Positions 37,181 to 48,840 of a DNA stretch of 64,000 nt are shown here, piece after piece. This DNA is from Rotaria sordida. Taxonomy: Eukaryota > Rotifera > Eurotatoria > Philodinida > Philodinidae. The stretch spans positions 1 to 64,000 of the forward strand of contig CAJNOL010000088.1 in NCBI GenBank assembly GCA_905250125.1, written 5' to 3'. Within the stretch, counting starts at the first letter, position 1; every line of letters starts with the position of its first letter. Below the pieces are notes generated by a model. The model worked only from the letters and a program-made list of their open reading frames with translations, was not told where the DNA came from and searched no databases. A program made the translations under genes and the position numbers.

Positions 37181-37900
37181 TTGATGATCTTGCAAAAATC
37201 AATAATATAACATCATTAAAGTCTTTGCATATTTAAAAACCGCACAAGTCTTGAATCAAATGTACTTTCAGATAATTATAAATCTTTATCTTCATTAAGA
37301 AAAACCTTCCCTAATAGTACAGATACTTCGAATAGTATTTTAAAAAATTCTTCAATTAAATTTCATTAGTATCGAATTTACTTAAATCAACTGAATTTCT
37401 TTTCTCCAATGAATTATCTTCTTTTGATTAATGTTAATAAAAATAAATTTAAACAATTATCAACAGAAATGATAACACCAGATCGAACAAAATATTGCTT
37501 TTTTTCGAAATAATCAAATAGATACTATTGATGAATTATAATCACTTTGGTATTGAATCACAACCAACTATAAATCTTTTATTGAAATTTATTTAGATAA
37601 TAGTCAATTTTATTGTTGTTAATCTCGTTAGTTTATTCATTATCTTACTAGACTAAATTATTCTTGTTAAAGATTCATTTAATCTCACTTGTGCTTTAGC
37701 AAAAATTTCTATTGATAAAACGATTGACTGATTTATCTGCTGATCTAATGAATTGTTCAACTGAACCATTTTATCCACTAAATATTCGTTTAAATAGATT
37801 AGCAATAATTATATTATATGTTATTAATCTTGTGATTTTTATTTTTGTCCTTGTTGAAATAATTTTATATAGACGTAATAGATTTCATTTTGACCTTTGA
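37181..37900 (+). pseudogene. Decayed tandem copy of the LRR membrane-protein gene
   Basis: After a TTTTTTTTTTAG acceptor the sequence TTGATGATCTTGCAAAAATC parallels the start of exon 3 of the intact gene (TTACTGATCTTGCAAAAATT). The copy is then broken by frameshifts and stops. The tail at about 37711-37900 is open again: LIKRLTDLSADLMNCS aligns with LLIKLNPDEMNCGS of the intact protein. It is followed by a transmembrane helix (AIIILYVINLVIFIFVLVEI) and a short basic end. The long acidic tail of the intact gene is missing. It is a tandem duplicate that has lost coding capacity. Confidence 0.7.
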
Positions 37901-38350
37901 TAAATCTATGAAACAATCTATGGCAATAATTTACTTGCTCAAAAACTAAGTGTTATAATTTTATTAACGATCTATTCATATCTTTTCTAAATTACTAAAT
38001 AACCTTTTTTTTCATGTGTCTGGTGATGTTTCTTTCTTACTTTTTTTTTGTTTTCATCGTTTTTCTTATATAAATATATTTTTTCTAAAGAAGAAAAAAG
38101 TCCTAATTGATTGAGCAGTTAGTTTATATTCTTAATAAAAGAAAAGTTCTCTTTTTATTCAATGAAATGAAAAACTCTCTTTTCTTTTTTCTTAACTACG
38201 TAATTCCGAATGAATCATTTTTAAAAGTATTAAAACAACTACATTATTCATTAGTAAATATGTATATTTGATCAGTTTTCAAAAAAAAAACAAAAGAACA
38301 ATGTTTTTTTTAATATAATTAATATTTACAATGATTAAAATAAAAGAAAT

Positions 38351-39075
38351 TTATTCTATAAGAAACAAATCGTCTTCTTCTGGTGGAATAACAGCAACAA
38401 TAGGTAGCAATTGTTTATTTTGTTTAACAACAAGTTTCGGCAATGTTTTTCTTTCTGCTATCCTTCTAGAATTAGTAGTTTTACGATTAGTTTTTGATTT
38501 TTTTCTTAGTTCATTGTCTCCCTCTTCACCACTTTCCATATCACTAGTAGAAAATGTATTTTCCGTAGTAGCACCATCAGAATATGATGAAGAACGCCGT
38601 TCAAAAGCATCCATTCTTGGTAGAGTTAATAGATTTTGATTGCTATTATTTAAACTTACAGATAATTTTGAATGACGCATTGGTAATGTTCCAGCCCAAG
38701 AACTTGTTCGGCGCATATCACGAAAAATAACTTCACTTGTTGAACGACCACGCATTACTAAAGGTTGATTAGTAAGTGCAGAATTTAAATTACCACTAAG
38801 TGATGCTAATTTTTTTTCAAGTCGTTTTTGTTCAAATGTAAGTGATTGAAGAGTATTAACTGATTTTCGTCGTTCAGCATCAAGAAGACGTTGTTCAGCA
38901 ACAACATGACGATCTTGTGCTATCGTATGTTTTGTACGTGTATCCAAAAGACCATTATGAAATGGAACAGTACGTTGTGGTGGATGAAAAAACTAGAAAT
39001 CATTTTAAATTCGACAATTATTTAGCATATTAATATTCTTACTTTAAAAGTAAAATCAAAGTCTGATTTAGGCAT
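38351..39075 (-). CDS. Small coiled-coil protein, uncharacterised
   Basis: Two exons (39075-39043 and 38992-38351) join in frame to 224 residues. The start MPKSDFDFTFK precedes donor GTAAGA, and exon 2 opens FFHPPQRTVPFHNG. Residues ~40-85 (HVVAEQRLLDAERRKSVNTL, then EQKRLEKKLASL) have the heptad pattern of a short coiled coil. The rest is Ser/Arg-rich with likely phosphorylation sites (RRTSSWAG, RRSSSYSD), an acidic patch (MESGEEGDNE) and a basic stretch (RKKSKTNRKTTNSRR). The arrangement is reminiscent of small CCDC190-like proteins, a weak guess only. The LicD-like gene lies 360 bp upstream on the same strand. No catalytic domain is visible. Confidence 0.75.
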
Positions 39076-39435
39076 TTTAAAACACCTTGAACTGTCAAAC
39101 AACAACTATTAATCACCTATGTGCTGCCGTAGATATAAATACAAAGTTTTTCTCTTTTCTCCTCTATATTTGTTATCGTTTGATCATCGAGAGCCGTAGA
39201 GGAAAAAAGAATAGCAGCAGTTTTTCTCAAAAATAGATGACGAATGAGAATATTTTCATTAGTTTTACTTCACGCCATCACCTCCATTGTGAACAATGCA
39301 TGACTTAAGAACATATTCATTCTTTTTTTGTTTTTAATATTAAGCCTTAAAGCTTTTCAATCAAAACTATATTTTGTTTTTCTTCTTATGATAAAAATAG
39401 ATTGGTCGTTCTCTTAGTTTTTTTTACTGATCATA

Positions 39436-40638
39436 TTATCCTAATTGATGCACGATATTCTCTTGACAAATATATCTGAAATAACTTAAAGTTCTTTGTG
39501 CTATACGTTTAGTTTTAAGTGTTTCTTCACAATAACCTCGTCGCCAACTTTGTCTTGTTTGAACAAATGAATAAACTTCATATAATTGTTCACATGGTAT
39601 TCGACTTTGATGATCACTATCTGTTTCTTTTTCTAATCGATGATTCCATGGGAGATTTTCACAAATATCTAATCTTGTAATAGAAATCATTGCATAAGGA
39701 TTACGAATACTATATATAAGTATGGGTCCAAATGGACGAAATTGAAAAGGAAAAACATCAGTTTTTTGTAGATAACCAATTTTCATATTTAATTCATCAT
39801 TATTATATGAATCAAATATATGAGTAGAATTTTCTTGATAGAAATAAATTTCAATTTGTGGCCAACTTTTATCTTCAGTAAAAACTCTATAAATAAATCC
39901 AATTTGTTTTTTATTAATATATGTGTCATTTACTTGTTGTAATACAAGTTGAAAATTTTTATTAATATCATTTGTGAATTTTTTTTTACTCAATAATGGT
40001 AAATTAAATTCAATAATTGAATGCCATGGTACAATATCATGATGACGTAGAGCACCTAATAAAGTATTTTGTCCAATAAAATAATCAATATTTAATTCAA
40101 ATAATACAAATTGAACTTTCATAATTAATACAATTAACTCAAAATAGGTACATGATGAAAAATACATATTTTGTAAAATATTATGATTTCTTGAACGAAT
40201 TTCTTTTAGATTGTAATCAAAGAACAGACCAAAAGCAGTTAAATGTCTTTGAAGATCAGTATTATCTACAAGTAATTTTTTTGTATATTGATTCAGATAT
40301 TGATGAATAAAATTAAATGATAATGATGATAATGATGAGGATGAACAAATAGTTTTTGTTCTTTCTAAATAAAGTTCAAATGATTTTGACCAACTTTGTA
40401 CAATTAATGACCAAAGTTCATCACGTTCCTTATTATCATTTGTATGAAGAAACTGATCGATTAAATTTGTCATTACAAATGAATCAGATGTGTTGTAAAT
40501 AACAGATTTATGGTAAATAGTTTGCTTATCAGTCAACAATGATATTGTGAAAAAATGTTTGAATGAAATAATACATGCAATGATAATACAAATAATTAAT
40601 GAACGTCGACGAATAAAAGTTCTGGAACGTCGAAACAT
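39436..40638 (-). CDS. LicD/fukutin-like type II membrane protein, probably degenerate at the metal site
   Basis: Single exon, 400 residues. A short basic cytosolic end (MFRRSRTFIRRRS) is followed by one membrane anchor (LIICIIIACIISF), giving Golgi/ER type II topology. The lumenal part contains YFIGQNTLLGALRHHDIVPW (to residue 205), the hallmark of LicD, fukutin-related and W02B3.4-like nucleotidyl- or phosphotransferases. In active members the PW is followed by an acidic D-x-D-type cluster that binds metal. Here the sequence is HSIIEF (206-211), so the aspartates are missing. Late conserved pieces (RPFGPILIYSIRNPYAM, ENLPWNH, IPCEQLY) are kept. The ORF is intact with no stops, so it is probably expressed, either as a pseudoenzyme or with a different metal site. 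The substrate is unknown. Confidence 0.72.
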   Translation of the reverse strand: MFRRSRTFIRRRSLIICIIIACIISFKHFFTISLLTDKQTIYHKSVIYNTSDSFVMTNLIDQFLHTNDNKERDELWSLIVQSWSKSFELYLERTKTICSSSSLSSLSFNFIHQYLNQYTKKLLVDNTDLQRHLTAFGLFFDYNLKEIRSRNHNILQNMYFSSCTYFELIVLIMKVQFVLFELNIDYFIGQNTLLGALRHHDIVPWHSIIEFNLPLLSKKKFTNDINKNFQLVLQQVNDTYINKKQIGFIYRVFTEDKSWPQIEIYFYQENSTHIFDSYNNDELNMKIGYLQKTDVFPFQFRPFGPILIYSIRNPYAMISITRLDICENLPWNHRLEKETDSDHQSRIPCEQLYEVYSFVQTRQSWRRGYCEETLKTKRIAQRTLSYFRYICQENIVHQLG

Positions 40639-40953
40639 AATTAATGTTTTTGTTTTAGTTTGACTTTTCTATTTTAATTAATGTACTTTTTTTTCCATTT
40701 TTTTCGGGTGTTCTAAATGTTCATATTCATTCATGCGTAATGTACGCGTCATTTTTTTCTTTGACATCTATTCGTACTTTTATTTCGTTTCGTTATGGGT
40801 GGACGCATTCGATGAGAGAAAAATATGTCATATTGTAATAATGACAATGCAGACGGATAATTAAAGACAAAGAATAATCATGATATTTTAATTAACTTTT
40901 TTATTTCGGATGATCAAGTTCATAAAAATCAAACAAACTATTAATTACATATA

Positions 40954-41922
40954 TAGTCCACGCCCATTGAAAGTATACCCTTCGAGTTTTTTGTTTTTTA
41001 TTAATATAGGTTTTTTATGTATTAACCTACTATATATAGGAGGAAAACCCGAAATGCGCTGCATCTTTTGGTATATTTACATTGACCATCAAATGCAGTT
41101 TGAAGTATAAAAAGTGTATCAGAAAAAAAAGTGACATTTTTACTTTTACCAAATTTCGGGTATCCGTATTGGTATAATATTTTTTATTTCGCATATATCT
41201 CGGCTTAGGTAAATGATAAAACGTTGAATTTTTTTCCAAAAGATGCGCCATGAAAAGCTCTACAAAACCTGCATGATCGAATTCTTTTTTTATCTGCTCT
41301 GCTGGTTTTTCTGATACTCACAATGAAACAACTTACATAGCAGTATCACTTCTCATCATGTAGAAAACGTTTCGAGGACTTCTCTGATTCACTATAGGAC
41401 TTGGTCTATACAAGTTTTGTAGAGCTTTGGACGGCATACCTTTTTGAAAAAAAATTCCATATTTCGTCATTTTCTCAAGTCGAGATATATGGCGATCAAA
41501 AAAGTCTTCCAACAGTTCCAGTATGATGGGGAAGTGACACTGGCATGTAATTTGTTCATTTTGAGTATCAGAAAAATCACTAGAACAGGTAAAAACAAAA
41601 GAATTCGATTATGCAGCTTTTGTAGAGCTTTTCACGGCGCATCGTTTGGAAAAAAATTCAACGTTTTATCATTTACCTAAGTCGAGATATATGTTAAATA
41701 AAAAATGTTACAACATTATGAACACTGGCAAAAAAGAAAAAGAGACTTTTTCTTCTAATAAATCTTTCATACTTTAAACTGCATTTGATGATCAATGTAA
41801 ATATACCAAAAGATGCAGCGCATTTCAGGCTTTCTTCCTATATATAGTAGGTTGATAGATAAAAACGTATATTAATAAAAAACAAAAAATTCGAAGAGTA
41901 TACTTACAATGGGCGTGGACTG
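40954..41922. mobile_element. Foldback element with ~480-bp inverted arms, TA-flanked
   Basis: Nearly the whole 969 bp is an imperfect palindrome centred near 41440. The left end TAGTCCACGCCCATTG mirrors the right end CAATGGGCGTGGACTG. Inner pieces mirror too (TGATAAAACGTTGAATTTTT with AAAAATTCAACGTTTTATCA). TA dinucleotides flank both ends, as expected for Tc1/mariner-type insertion. No transposase frame was seen, so it is non-autonomous. Confidence 0.8.
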
Positions 41923-43418
41923 TATATAATAATTAATATTTAAACTTTAATTATTAATTATTTACAATGTAATGCTTAAATACAAACTATAGTTTTAAGT
42001 TGTTTTGATAGATGAGAATAGAGTCGTTCTAGCCATATCACAAGAATTAGTTTTTGATTGTAACAGTTAAGAATAAATCTTTATTTTGTTCTTTTCTCAT
42101 TTGCTATAACACAAATTTTTAAATAATAAATTGTAGAAATGAAGAAATTATTATTAGAAAAATCATTGATTAATTTTTCTATGTGAATTATTTAATTATA
42201 AACTCAACAGGATTACGTTTATAAATGCTCGAATTATAAAATAACATATTTTATTAGAATTTTTCTGAGTCATATTATTAACTTTCACAAAGTAGTTATT
42301 TTATATGACTCATAGGGGTTGTTCTTTGAGTATGTCTAGTTTAGTACTTTTATGAAGGCTTGTAATATGAGTAATATATTTCTTTACGACGTATGACAGA
42401 AATCAATTGCGTCATTTCGAATTTTGTATATTTCTAAGTCCTATGACATATAATTACTAATGATTTCCCTCAATTTCAAAAATTTATGTAACACTTTCAA
42501 ATAAATGTATAGCTAAAGTAAAATGAACAAAAAATTCTTTATTGATATTATTCACTTTGTCTAAATTTGACATATTAATAATACTTGGTGTAAGATAAAA
42601 ATATGTTTGAACATAATAAAAAACAAAAAAATAAGTTTAGAGTAGAATGTAGATATTTGCATGATAATTACTCTCTTTTTTTTGGCATGTGTTATTTTTT
42701 TGATCCATGCAAGAATTATTACTTGGTTTCTATAATGCTTGTTTTTTTTACTTCTTTCGTTTTGTAAAGTTAGAAAGAATATTTTATATCGAAAAAAAAA
42801 TTGAATTTTTTGCGTTTGATGCTTTACAACTTTAGTGTTTGGACATTGAAATATATTGTTGATTCTTCCAATAGTATAGAATATTTTACCATTCTGTTCG
42901 GGAAAAAAAGGGCAAAAAATGTATTATTTTTCACCTTAAAATGCACTGCAGTGACATTTTACTGTTCTAGAATCTTTCGAAGGGAGTAAGTTGAGAAGAG
43001 CAACAGATGAAAGTGTATGATGCTTTTATGCATTTTGTTTTCTTGCATATAACGATGTTTGTATTATTTGTTCTGTACGGCCGAAAATAACAAGCAACTG
43101 AAGAACAAAAAGAAAAAAAAGAAAAAAAAAGAAAAAATCGTAGATGACGTCAAAGAAAAAGAAATATGACTCGAAATAAACACATAGTGTGCACATAGAC
43201 ATGCGGAATTACCTACGCAGTCAGATTTTTCTGCTACCCCCTTTTGCGTCGATCTATGTATACAAGAATAATAAAAAGAACGCAAGAGAGGTGTGTCTCA
43301 GCGTTTATTCTATGCTTTTCCATTGTTTCTTAACTTTGTAATATACAACATTGCATCATTGACAATTTTCAAATTCACATATTTAGTGTTTTTTACATTT
43401 TACTAACATATTTTTATC
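41923..43418. other. Stretch between the foldback element and the carrier gene
   Basis: 1.5 kb, AT-rich, with A-tracts near 43105-43136. No coding-like frame on either strand. The carrier promoter is presumably in the last few hundred bases. Confidence 0.4.
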
Positions 43419-44417
43419 ATGGCTTTGGATTTTGGCTTTGGTTTTATAGCTGGTGTGACTGGCACAGTTGCTGGTTATCCATTTGATACAGTAAAAGTTC
43501 GTCTTCAAACACAAACACTCAGTCATCGTTTATATTCTGGTTCATTAGATTGTTTTATTAAAATTGCAAAACAAGAATCAGTATTAGGTTTTTATAAAGG
43601 CATGTCATCACCTATGTTTGGTGTTGCAATTATTAATGGTGTTGTATTTTCTGTTCAAAATGCTTCAAAAAATTTATTTGATGATCCTGACTCATATAAA
43701 GCATTAGCAGTAACAGGTGCTATTGCTGGTAGTGTACAAGCTTTTATTTGTTCTCCAATTGAACTTGTTAAAACACGTTTACAAATACAAGGTATTGGAC
43801 AACAAAGAAAATTATTTGCATTAACAACTCATTTATATAATGGTCCAGTTGATTGTTTAAAAAAATCTTATAATAGACGAGGTTTTCGACATGGTGTTAT
43901 GCGTGGTTTATCGATGACACTTGCACGTGATATTCCATCGTTTGCTGCTTATTTTCCAGCATGGAAATTTTTTGTTACACATGTTTCTCCAACGGGTAGA
44001 GAAGTAGATATGCCTATGTATATGAGTTTATTAGGTGGTGCTTTTACTGGTACTGTTGCTTGGACAGTATCATATCCATTTGATGTTATTAAAAGTCGAT
44101 ACCAAGCAGAAAAAGATCATGTTTATAAAGGTGTATGGGATTGTGCAGTTAAATCACTTCGTACTGAAGGATGGCGAGTATTTACTCGAGGTTTTTTACC
44201 GTGTACTCTTCGTGCTATTCCAACAAATGCATTTACATATCCAGTTTATGCACTTTTAAAACAAACATTTGACTCATCACAAGATGATGATGACTCATCA
44301 ATGATAACAAAAACTGCTACAACCACTACTAAACCTGTTATTATACCACAATCATTATTACCGACAGAAGTTTCATCAACGAAAGCGAAATCGATTACTC
44401 CAATGCAATCCATATAA
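43419..44417 (+). CDS. SLC25A29-like: Mitochondrial carrier, SLC25A29-like (basic amino acids)
   Basis: Single-exon ORF of 332 residues starting MALDFGFGFIAGVTGTVAGY. It has three tandem carrier repeats, each with a PX[DE]XX[KR] signature: PFDTVK (residue 21), PIELVK (113) and PFDVIK (220), each beginning a matrix-side kink of two-helix modules. The MALDF start and KQESVLGFYKGMSSP in repeat 1 resemble SLC25A29, the inner-membrane transporter of arginine, lysine and ornithine. Related A45, A47 and A48 carriers remain possible. The last ~50 residues are an unusual tail, with an Asp/Ser run (DDDDSS) then a Thr-rich stretch (TKTATTTTKP), not present in typical carriers. The intronless structure differs from the exchanger, SMC6, NOP10 and LRR genes here. 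It could reflect retroposition, but no poly(A) or target duplication was verified. Confidence 0.88.
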   Translation: MALDFGFGFIAGVTGTVAGYPFDTVKVRLQTQTLSHRLYSGSLDCFIKIAKQESVLGFYKGMSSPMFGVAIINGVVFSVQNASKNLFDDPDSYKALAVTGAIAGSVQAFICSPIELVKTRLQIQGIGQQRKLFALTTHLYNGPVDCLKKSYNRRGFRHGVMRGLSMTLARDIPSFAAYFPAWKFFVTHVSPTGREVDMPMYMSLLGGAFTGTVAWTVSYPFDVIKSRYQAEKDHVYKGVWDCAVKSLRTEGWRVFTRGFLPCTLRAIPTNAFTYPVYALLKQTFDSSQDDDDSSMITKTATTTTKPVIIPQSLLPTEVSSTKAKSITPMQSI

Positions 44418-45427
44418 TGTGAAAAAAAAGCTTTTTAGTCTTCTTGATCTGATTTCTTAAACTTATTGATGTCAGATGGTAAATTAGATTTATATTTTCA
44501 AGATATATAAGACGTTACATATCCACTGCTCAGTTTTTTAGTTGTCCCTTCTATTCATGACCGCGTCTAATGTACATAAAATTACTGTTTGTAATCGTTT
44601 TCGTTTCTTTCTATTTCTTTTTTACCGGTTCATTGTGACTCGTACATAACATGTGACGTTGTAAATTTGATTTTATGATTAATATATAATTTTAAAACAA
44701 ATTGCAAAAATATTTCTTTATACAATGGATAAGAAAATTTTTGAAATCAAAGTTCAATTAAAAGATTATCTGAAAAGCTTAATCTTTTTTGTTGTTCTCA
44801 ATATATTATAACTATTGATGATCAATAGAACACTATAATTTATATTCAATGATAGATATACAGAATAAAACGTGGAAATTCTGGAGGTCTTTTGGTCAAT
44901 GAAAACAATAGCTTTTTTTCTACTGTTTATTTACTATTTCGCTCAGAGTTTTTAATAGGAATTTGATCAAAAGTAATCACCTAGAATCAGAATTTCACAA
45001 TTTTTCTAACTATATACTCAAATTTTTTACCGGTTTAAAGTTTGGTCATTGAGTGCAAACTTTTGACAGAAACGACGTCTACACAGAATTTTTCATCTAG
45101 TTCAGTTTTGTATTTTGATCGGAACTAGAAGAAAGTCTTTTCATATATACTCAATTCGCTTGTCGTTTTAGTGATTACTATCAACCATCAAAATCTATTG
45201 CATTCTAAATATCAAAATTCAAACAAAACGAATTTTTTTTGAAAAATGTTGTCGCATGTAAAGAGTAACTGTTCGAAAACCGTTTATAGGTTTTGATTCT
45301 CTTGAGTTCTAACTTACCTTAATTCGTGATTTAGTAGAAAATAGAATTCTATATAACACTAGAATATCAAAACTAACCCAAATTCTCATTTAGAGAATTT
45401 ATGAATGACAGAAAAAAGCCTATTTTG
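44418..45427. other. Downstream stretch of the carrier gene
   Basis: No gene seen. 44880-45400 has the composition of the neighbouring inverted-repeat elements, but no clear boundaries. Confidence 0.35.
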
Positions 45428-46544
45428 ACTTACGAGGAAAATCTTCCAAATGATATTTCTCTTTTGAGTCAAGACTGTATGCATTGTATAGATCTGAATG
45501 AGCTATAAATACCATGAAAAGAGTTCGTGTTCTTAGTTTATTGCTGCGCAGATACTGTATCTTTACAATATTTTTATAAATTAATACCGTGCTAACAGAA
45601 AAAGTGATTTTCGAGTTTCGACTTGAAACTGTGCAAAAATAGGTCTTAAGGAGAGCAGTTTATTGTGAGAGTTTGAAGCCTTTTGATGTGCTTCTAATTA
45701 TCTTGAAATAAGACCATCAAATCTGCGATTGTATGCCTCATCGCTGAAAGCGATATCGTCGAAAAATAATATCGTCGAAACTCGCGCTGAAACAAACATT
45801 ATCGAAAAGAAAGATCGCCGAAATACTGCTTGTCGATACGAAGTTCATCGAAATGCAGATCGTTGAATTCATTTCGATCATCTACTAGCTTATAAGAGTT
45901 AACACTGAATCAGGTTAGTGACTAATTTAACGCCGTTCCTAAGTAAAGCTAGTAGCTGACATTGTCAACTTGGTTTCTAACTTGATCAAGTTAGTAGCTA
46001 ACTTGATTCCTAACTTATTATATCACTCAAGTTAGTTGTTAACTGGTCGATTCGATCGTTGGCATAAAAATTGCCAATAGCCATATCGTCAAGAGTGACA
46101 CCGCCGACAATACATATAGTCGATAGTCACGTTGCCGAAATGCAGTTCGCCGAAGTTCGGCGATCCGCATTTCGACGATGTGGCTTTCGGTGAAGAGCAT
46201 ACTGACCAAATTTGCTGGTTTATATGAGTGATATAAAAGACACACTATTAGCATAGTTGTATCTTAGGATAGGAACAGTGACAAGATCTGAAACTATTCT
46301 CGCTAAGATCTGTCTCTATCTATGCAAACTTTCAAGTCGAAATTCGAAAATCCTGTTTTCTGGTGTTCGTGAGGGAAAACCACGACATTCTGCTAAAAAA
46401 ATACCGCAAAAGTGTGGTATCTCTGTAGCAAGAAGCTGAGTGTTCGAACTCTTCTCAAGGTATTCATAGCTCGTTTGGATCTACACAATACACGTAGTTC
46501 TGATTCAAAAGCGACTGAACAGTTGGAAGACTTTCCTCATTAGT
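45428..46544. mobile_element. ACTTACGAGG-ended foldback element with internal TCG-rich arrays
   Basis: 1117 bp. The left end ACTTACGAGGAAAATCTTCC mirrors the right end GGAAGACTTTCCTCATTAGT. The arms carry GAGCTATAAATACC and GAGCTATGAATACC on opposite strands and are related to the copy in SMC6 intron 20. Inside, the left part (45750-45890) repeats ATCGTCGAAA/ATCGCCGAAA words. The right part (46070-46200) carries GCCGAAATGCAG-type words in roughly mirrored arrangement. Between them lies AACTTGATCAAGTTAG-rich sequence. No coding capacity. Confidence 0.75.
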
Positions 46545-48479
46545 GTAAAGAAAATTTTTGATAAATATTTGCTCACACATAATCAGTCGTAGGTAAGGGG
46601 AAACATGACACTTTTGTATTTTAAACTACGTTAAAGCACCTAAAGTACCCTAAGGTACGATAAAGTATCATAAAGTACTTTGAAGTACCTTTCAAATATC
46701 AGAACGATCTAACTGCTCGATATGACCCATAACATATTTGACAAAGGGTCAATGCTTTTATATTCTTGTAGTAAAAAATTGTAATCACATTCATCGGATT
46801 GCAATGTACAGTGATTTTTGTAAACTAGTAATGTAATCTAGGTGACCGAAGTTACAATTACGTTATTGAGTAACTGTTAATTGAAAATACATCGCCATAA
46901 TTTCTTGGCATGTGAAGGGTATTTCATGAATATGACGATTTTTGATAAGGGTTGACAAAAGGTAATCGGAATCAAGAAATCTAAATCTGTCATCCGTGAA
47001 GCAGTCGAAAGACCGTTTTGCCATAGTTTCACTCGTCCTTCTCTTAAAATGCTCACTTCGCCACCTTCTCATTCACTGACCTTCAGGTCGCCACTGCGTC
47101 GCCTCTTCAATGACCTAGGATACAAAGCTTTTAGCGCAATTTCTTAGGAGTCGAAATGTAGAACTCACATATGCTCTTTAGCTTCATTATCCTGATACAA
47201 AAGCGGCAAAGTGAAAATCTCTCGTAGACTACGGTTGTTTTCCCAGATAATCGACCATTAGAGAAATTATCTATCCTATTTATCTGTGCATATCGAAGAG
47301 AATTTCTCACACTGGCACTCTATTTTTCGTTTACCTTGTTGCTGATGAGCTCGTTATTATTTTTTTCGTATTTCGTTTTTCTTAATTTAACCCTCTTATT
47401 ATTCTAAGCTTTGAATTAACTAGTAAATAAACCTGTTGGACATACCCATTATATCTGCAGCAGCAGCAAGTCTCATCGTGCTATTGTATATCTCAATAAA
47501 CTCAGAAATACTGATATGTATTATTTTCTAAAGTTAAAACTTACTCAGTTCATGCTTTTTATATTGATCATTTGAGGACTGTGACAAAATCAATTTATCG
47601 TTACTCATCATCTTTGACATCTTGAATATAAATTTTTATCTGCACAAAAATCAAAACCTATACAATTTCAAACATTTACAAACGTATTCCAGCCGTTTAA
47701 GTTTCCAGAAAGGCTTTTGAATCTTCTAGAATAAATAATTTGGAACAGTCTAAGTCTCGTTTTGAATGCCGTTCAGCTCTGTTTTCTGTTGGTTAGTAAC
47801 TCTGAGAAAAAAGTTTGACGTTGTTGTCTTCAGCTCCTAAGATCTGTAATTTATAGGAAGAAGTCGAAAAACTTCGATTTAAAATTCTATTCACTATTTT
47901 CTTCGAAAAGCGATGTAAATTCAACAAAACAGATGTTTTTTAATACATTTTTTCAAGTACGTGTAACAGTTACTAGTTCTTTTACTTCATAAGATCAAAT
48001 AAAGTGCATTTAATACATATAAGTAGGTTCACAAAACAAAATACAAAAATCTATATAACAAGATCTAAATGAATAAGTATGATTTATGAGTTTTTATTAA
48101 ACACATAAACAATGTGTTGTTTATTTATTATGGATTTAATCGAATACATCTAGAGTTGATCAAAAACGGACTAGCATTGAACTAGTGTTCGACGTTAGCT
48201 GTAGTTGCTGGAATTAAATAAAGTGATCAAGCGAAATTTCGTAAGACAGGGTAGATGAATCGTCACATTCACATTGTCTCATTCTCATTTTCTTGTAGAA
48301 AATCTTAATTTGCTTCACGGTGAGGCGAGGCGGTATCATTCGGCAGTTTTCGGATCTCTAATCCAAATCTGGAATCGGTTTCTCAAAACTCATCACTCCG
48401 ATTTCCTGACAGAGAAAGAGGGATCCACGAAAAAAAAATTTAATCCATTTTACTTTTATGCTTTGAAACCTATCAGAGC

Positions 48480-48735
48480 GTTTAGTCTCTTTACTATCTT
48501 TAGATCCTCTTAGTACCTTTAGTATGTTTAGATCACTTTAGTATCTTTAGTCATTTTAGTACGCTTAGTCACTGACACCCTACAGGCACTAAAAAGACCT
48601 AATGGAACGAAAAGTACTAAAGGGACTAAAAGGTCTAAAGATACTAAAGGGGCAAAAATGACCTAAAAGCGCTAAAGAGCTAAAGTTACTAAAGAGACTA
48701 AAGGGATTAAAGGAACTAAAGGTACTGAGTACACT
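48480..48735. repeat. Inverted array of ACTAAAG words
   Basis: The left half is a run of CTTTAGTATCTTTAG-like words and the right half a run of the complement (CTAAAGATACTAAAG, ACTAAAGGGACTAAAAGG). They meet at a short centre near 48575-48595. The whole could fold into a long hairpin and is nested in the 3.2-kb element. Confidence 0.75.
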
Positions 48736-48840
48736 CAAATAGCCTAACATATCCGTCAGGTGTGTAAGCATAAAAGGAAAACGGAATAAAATTATTTTCA
48801 CGTGGAACTATGCAGAAGAAGAGTATTTGAGAGAAATGTT

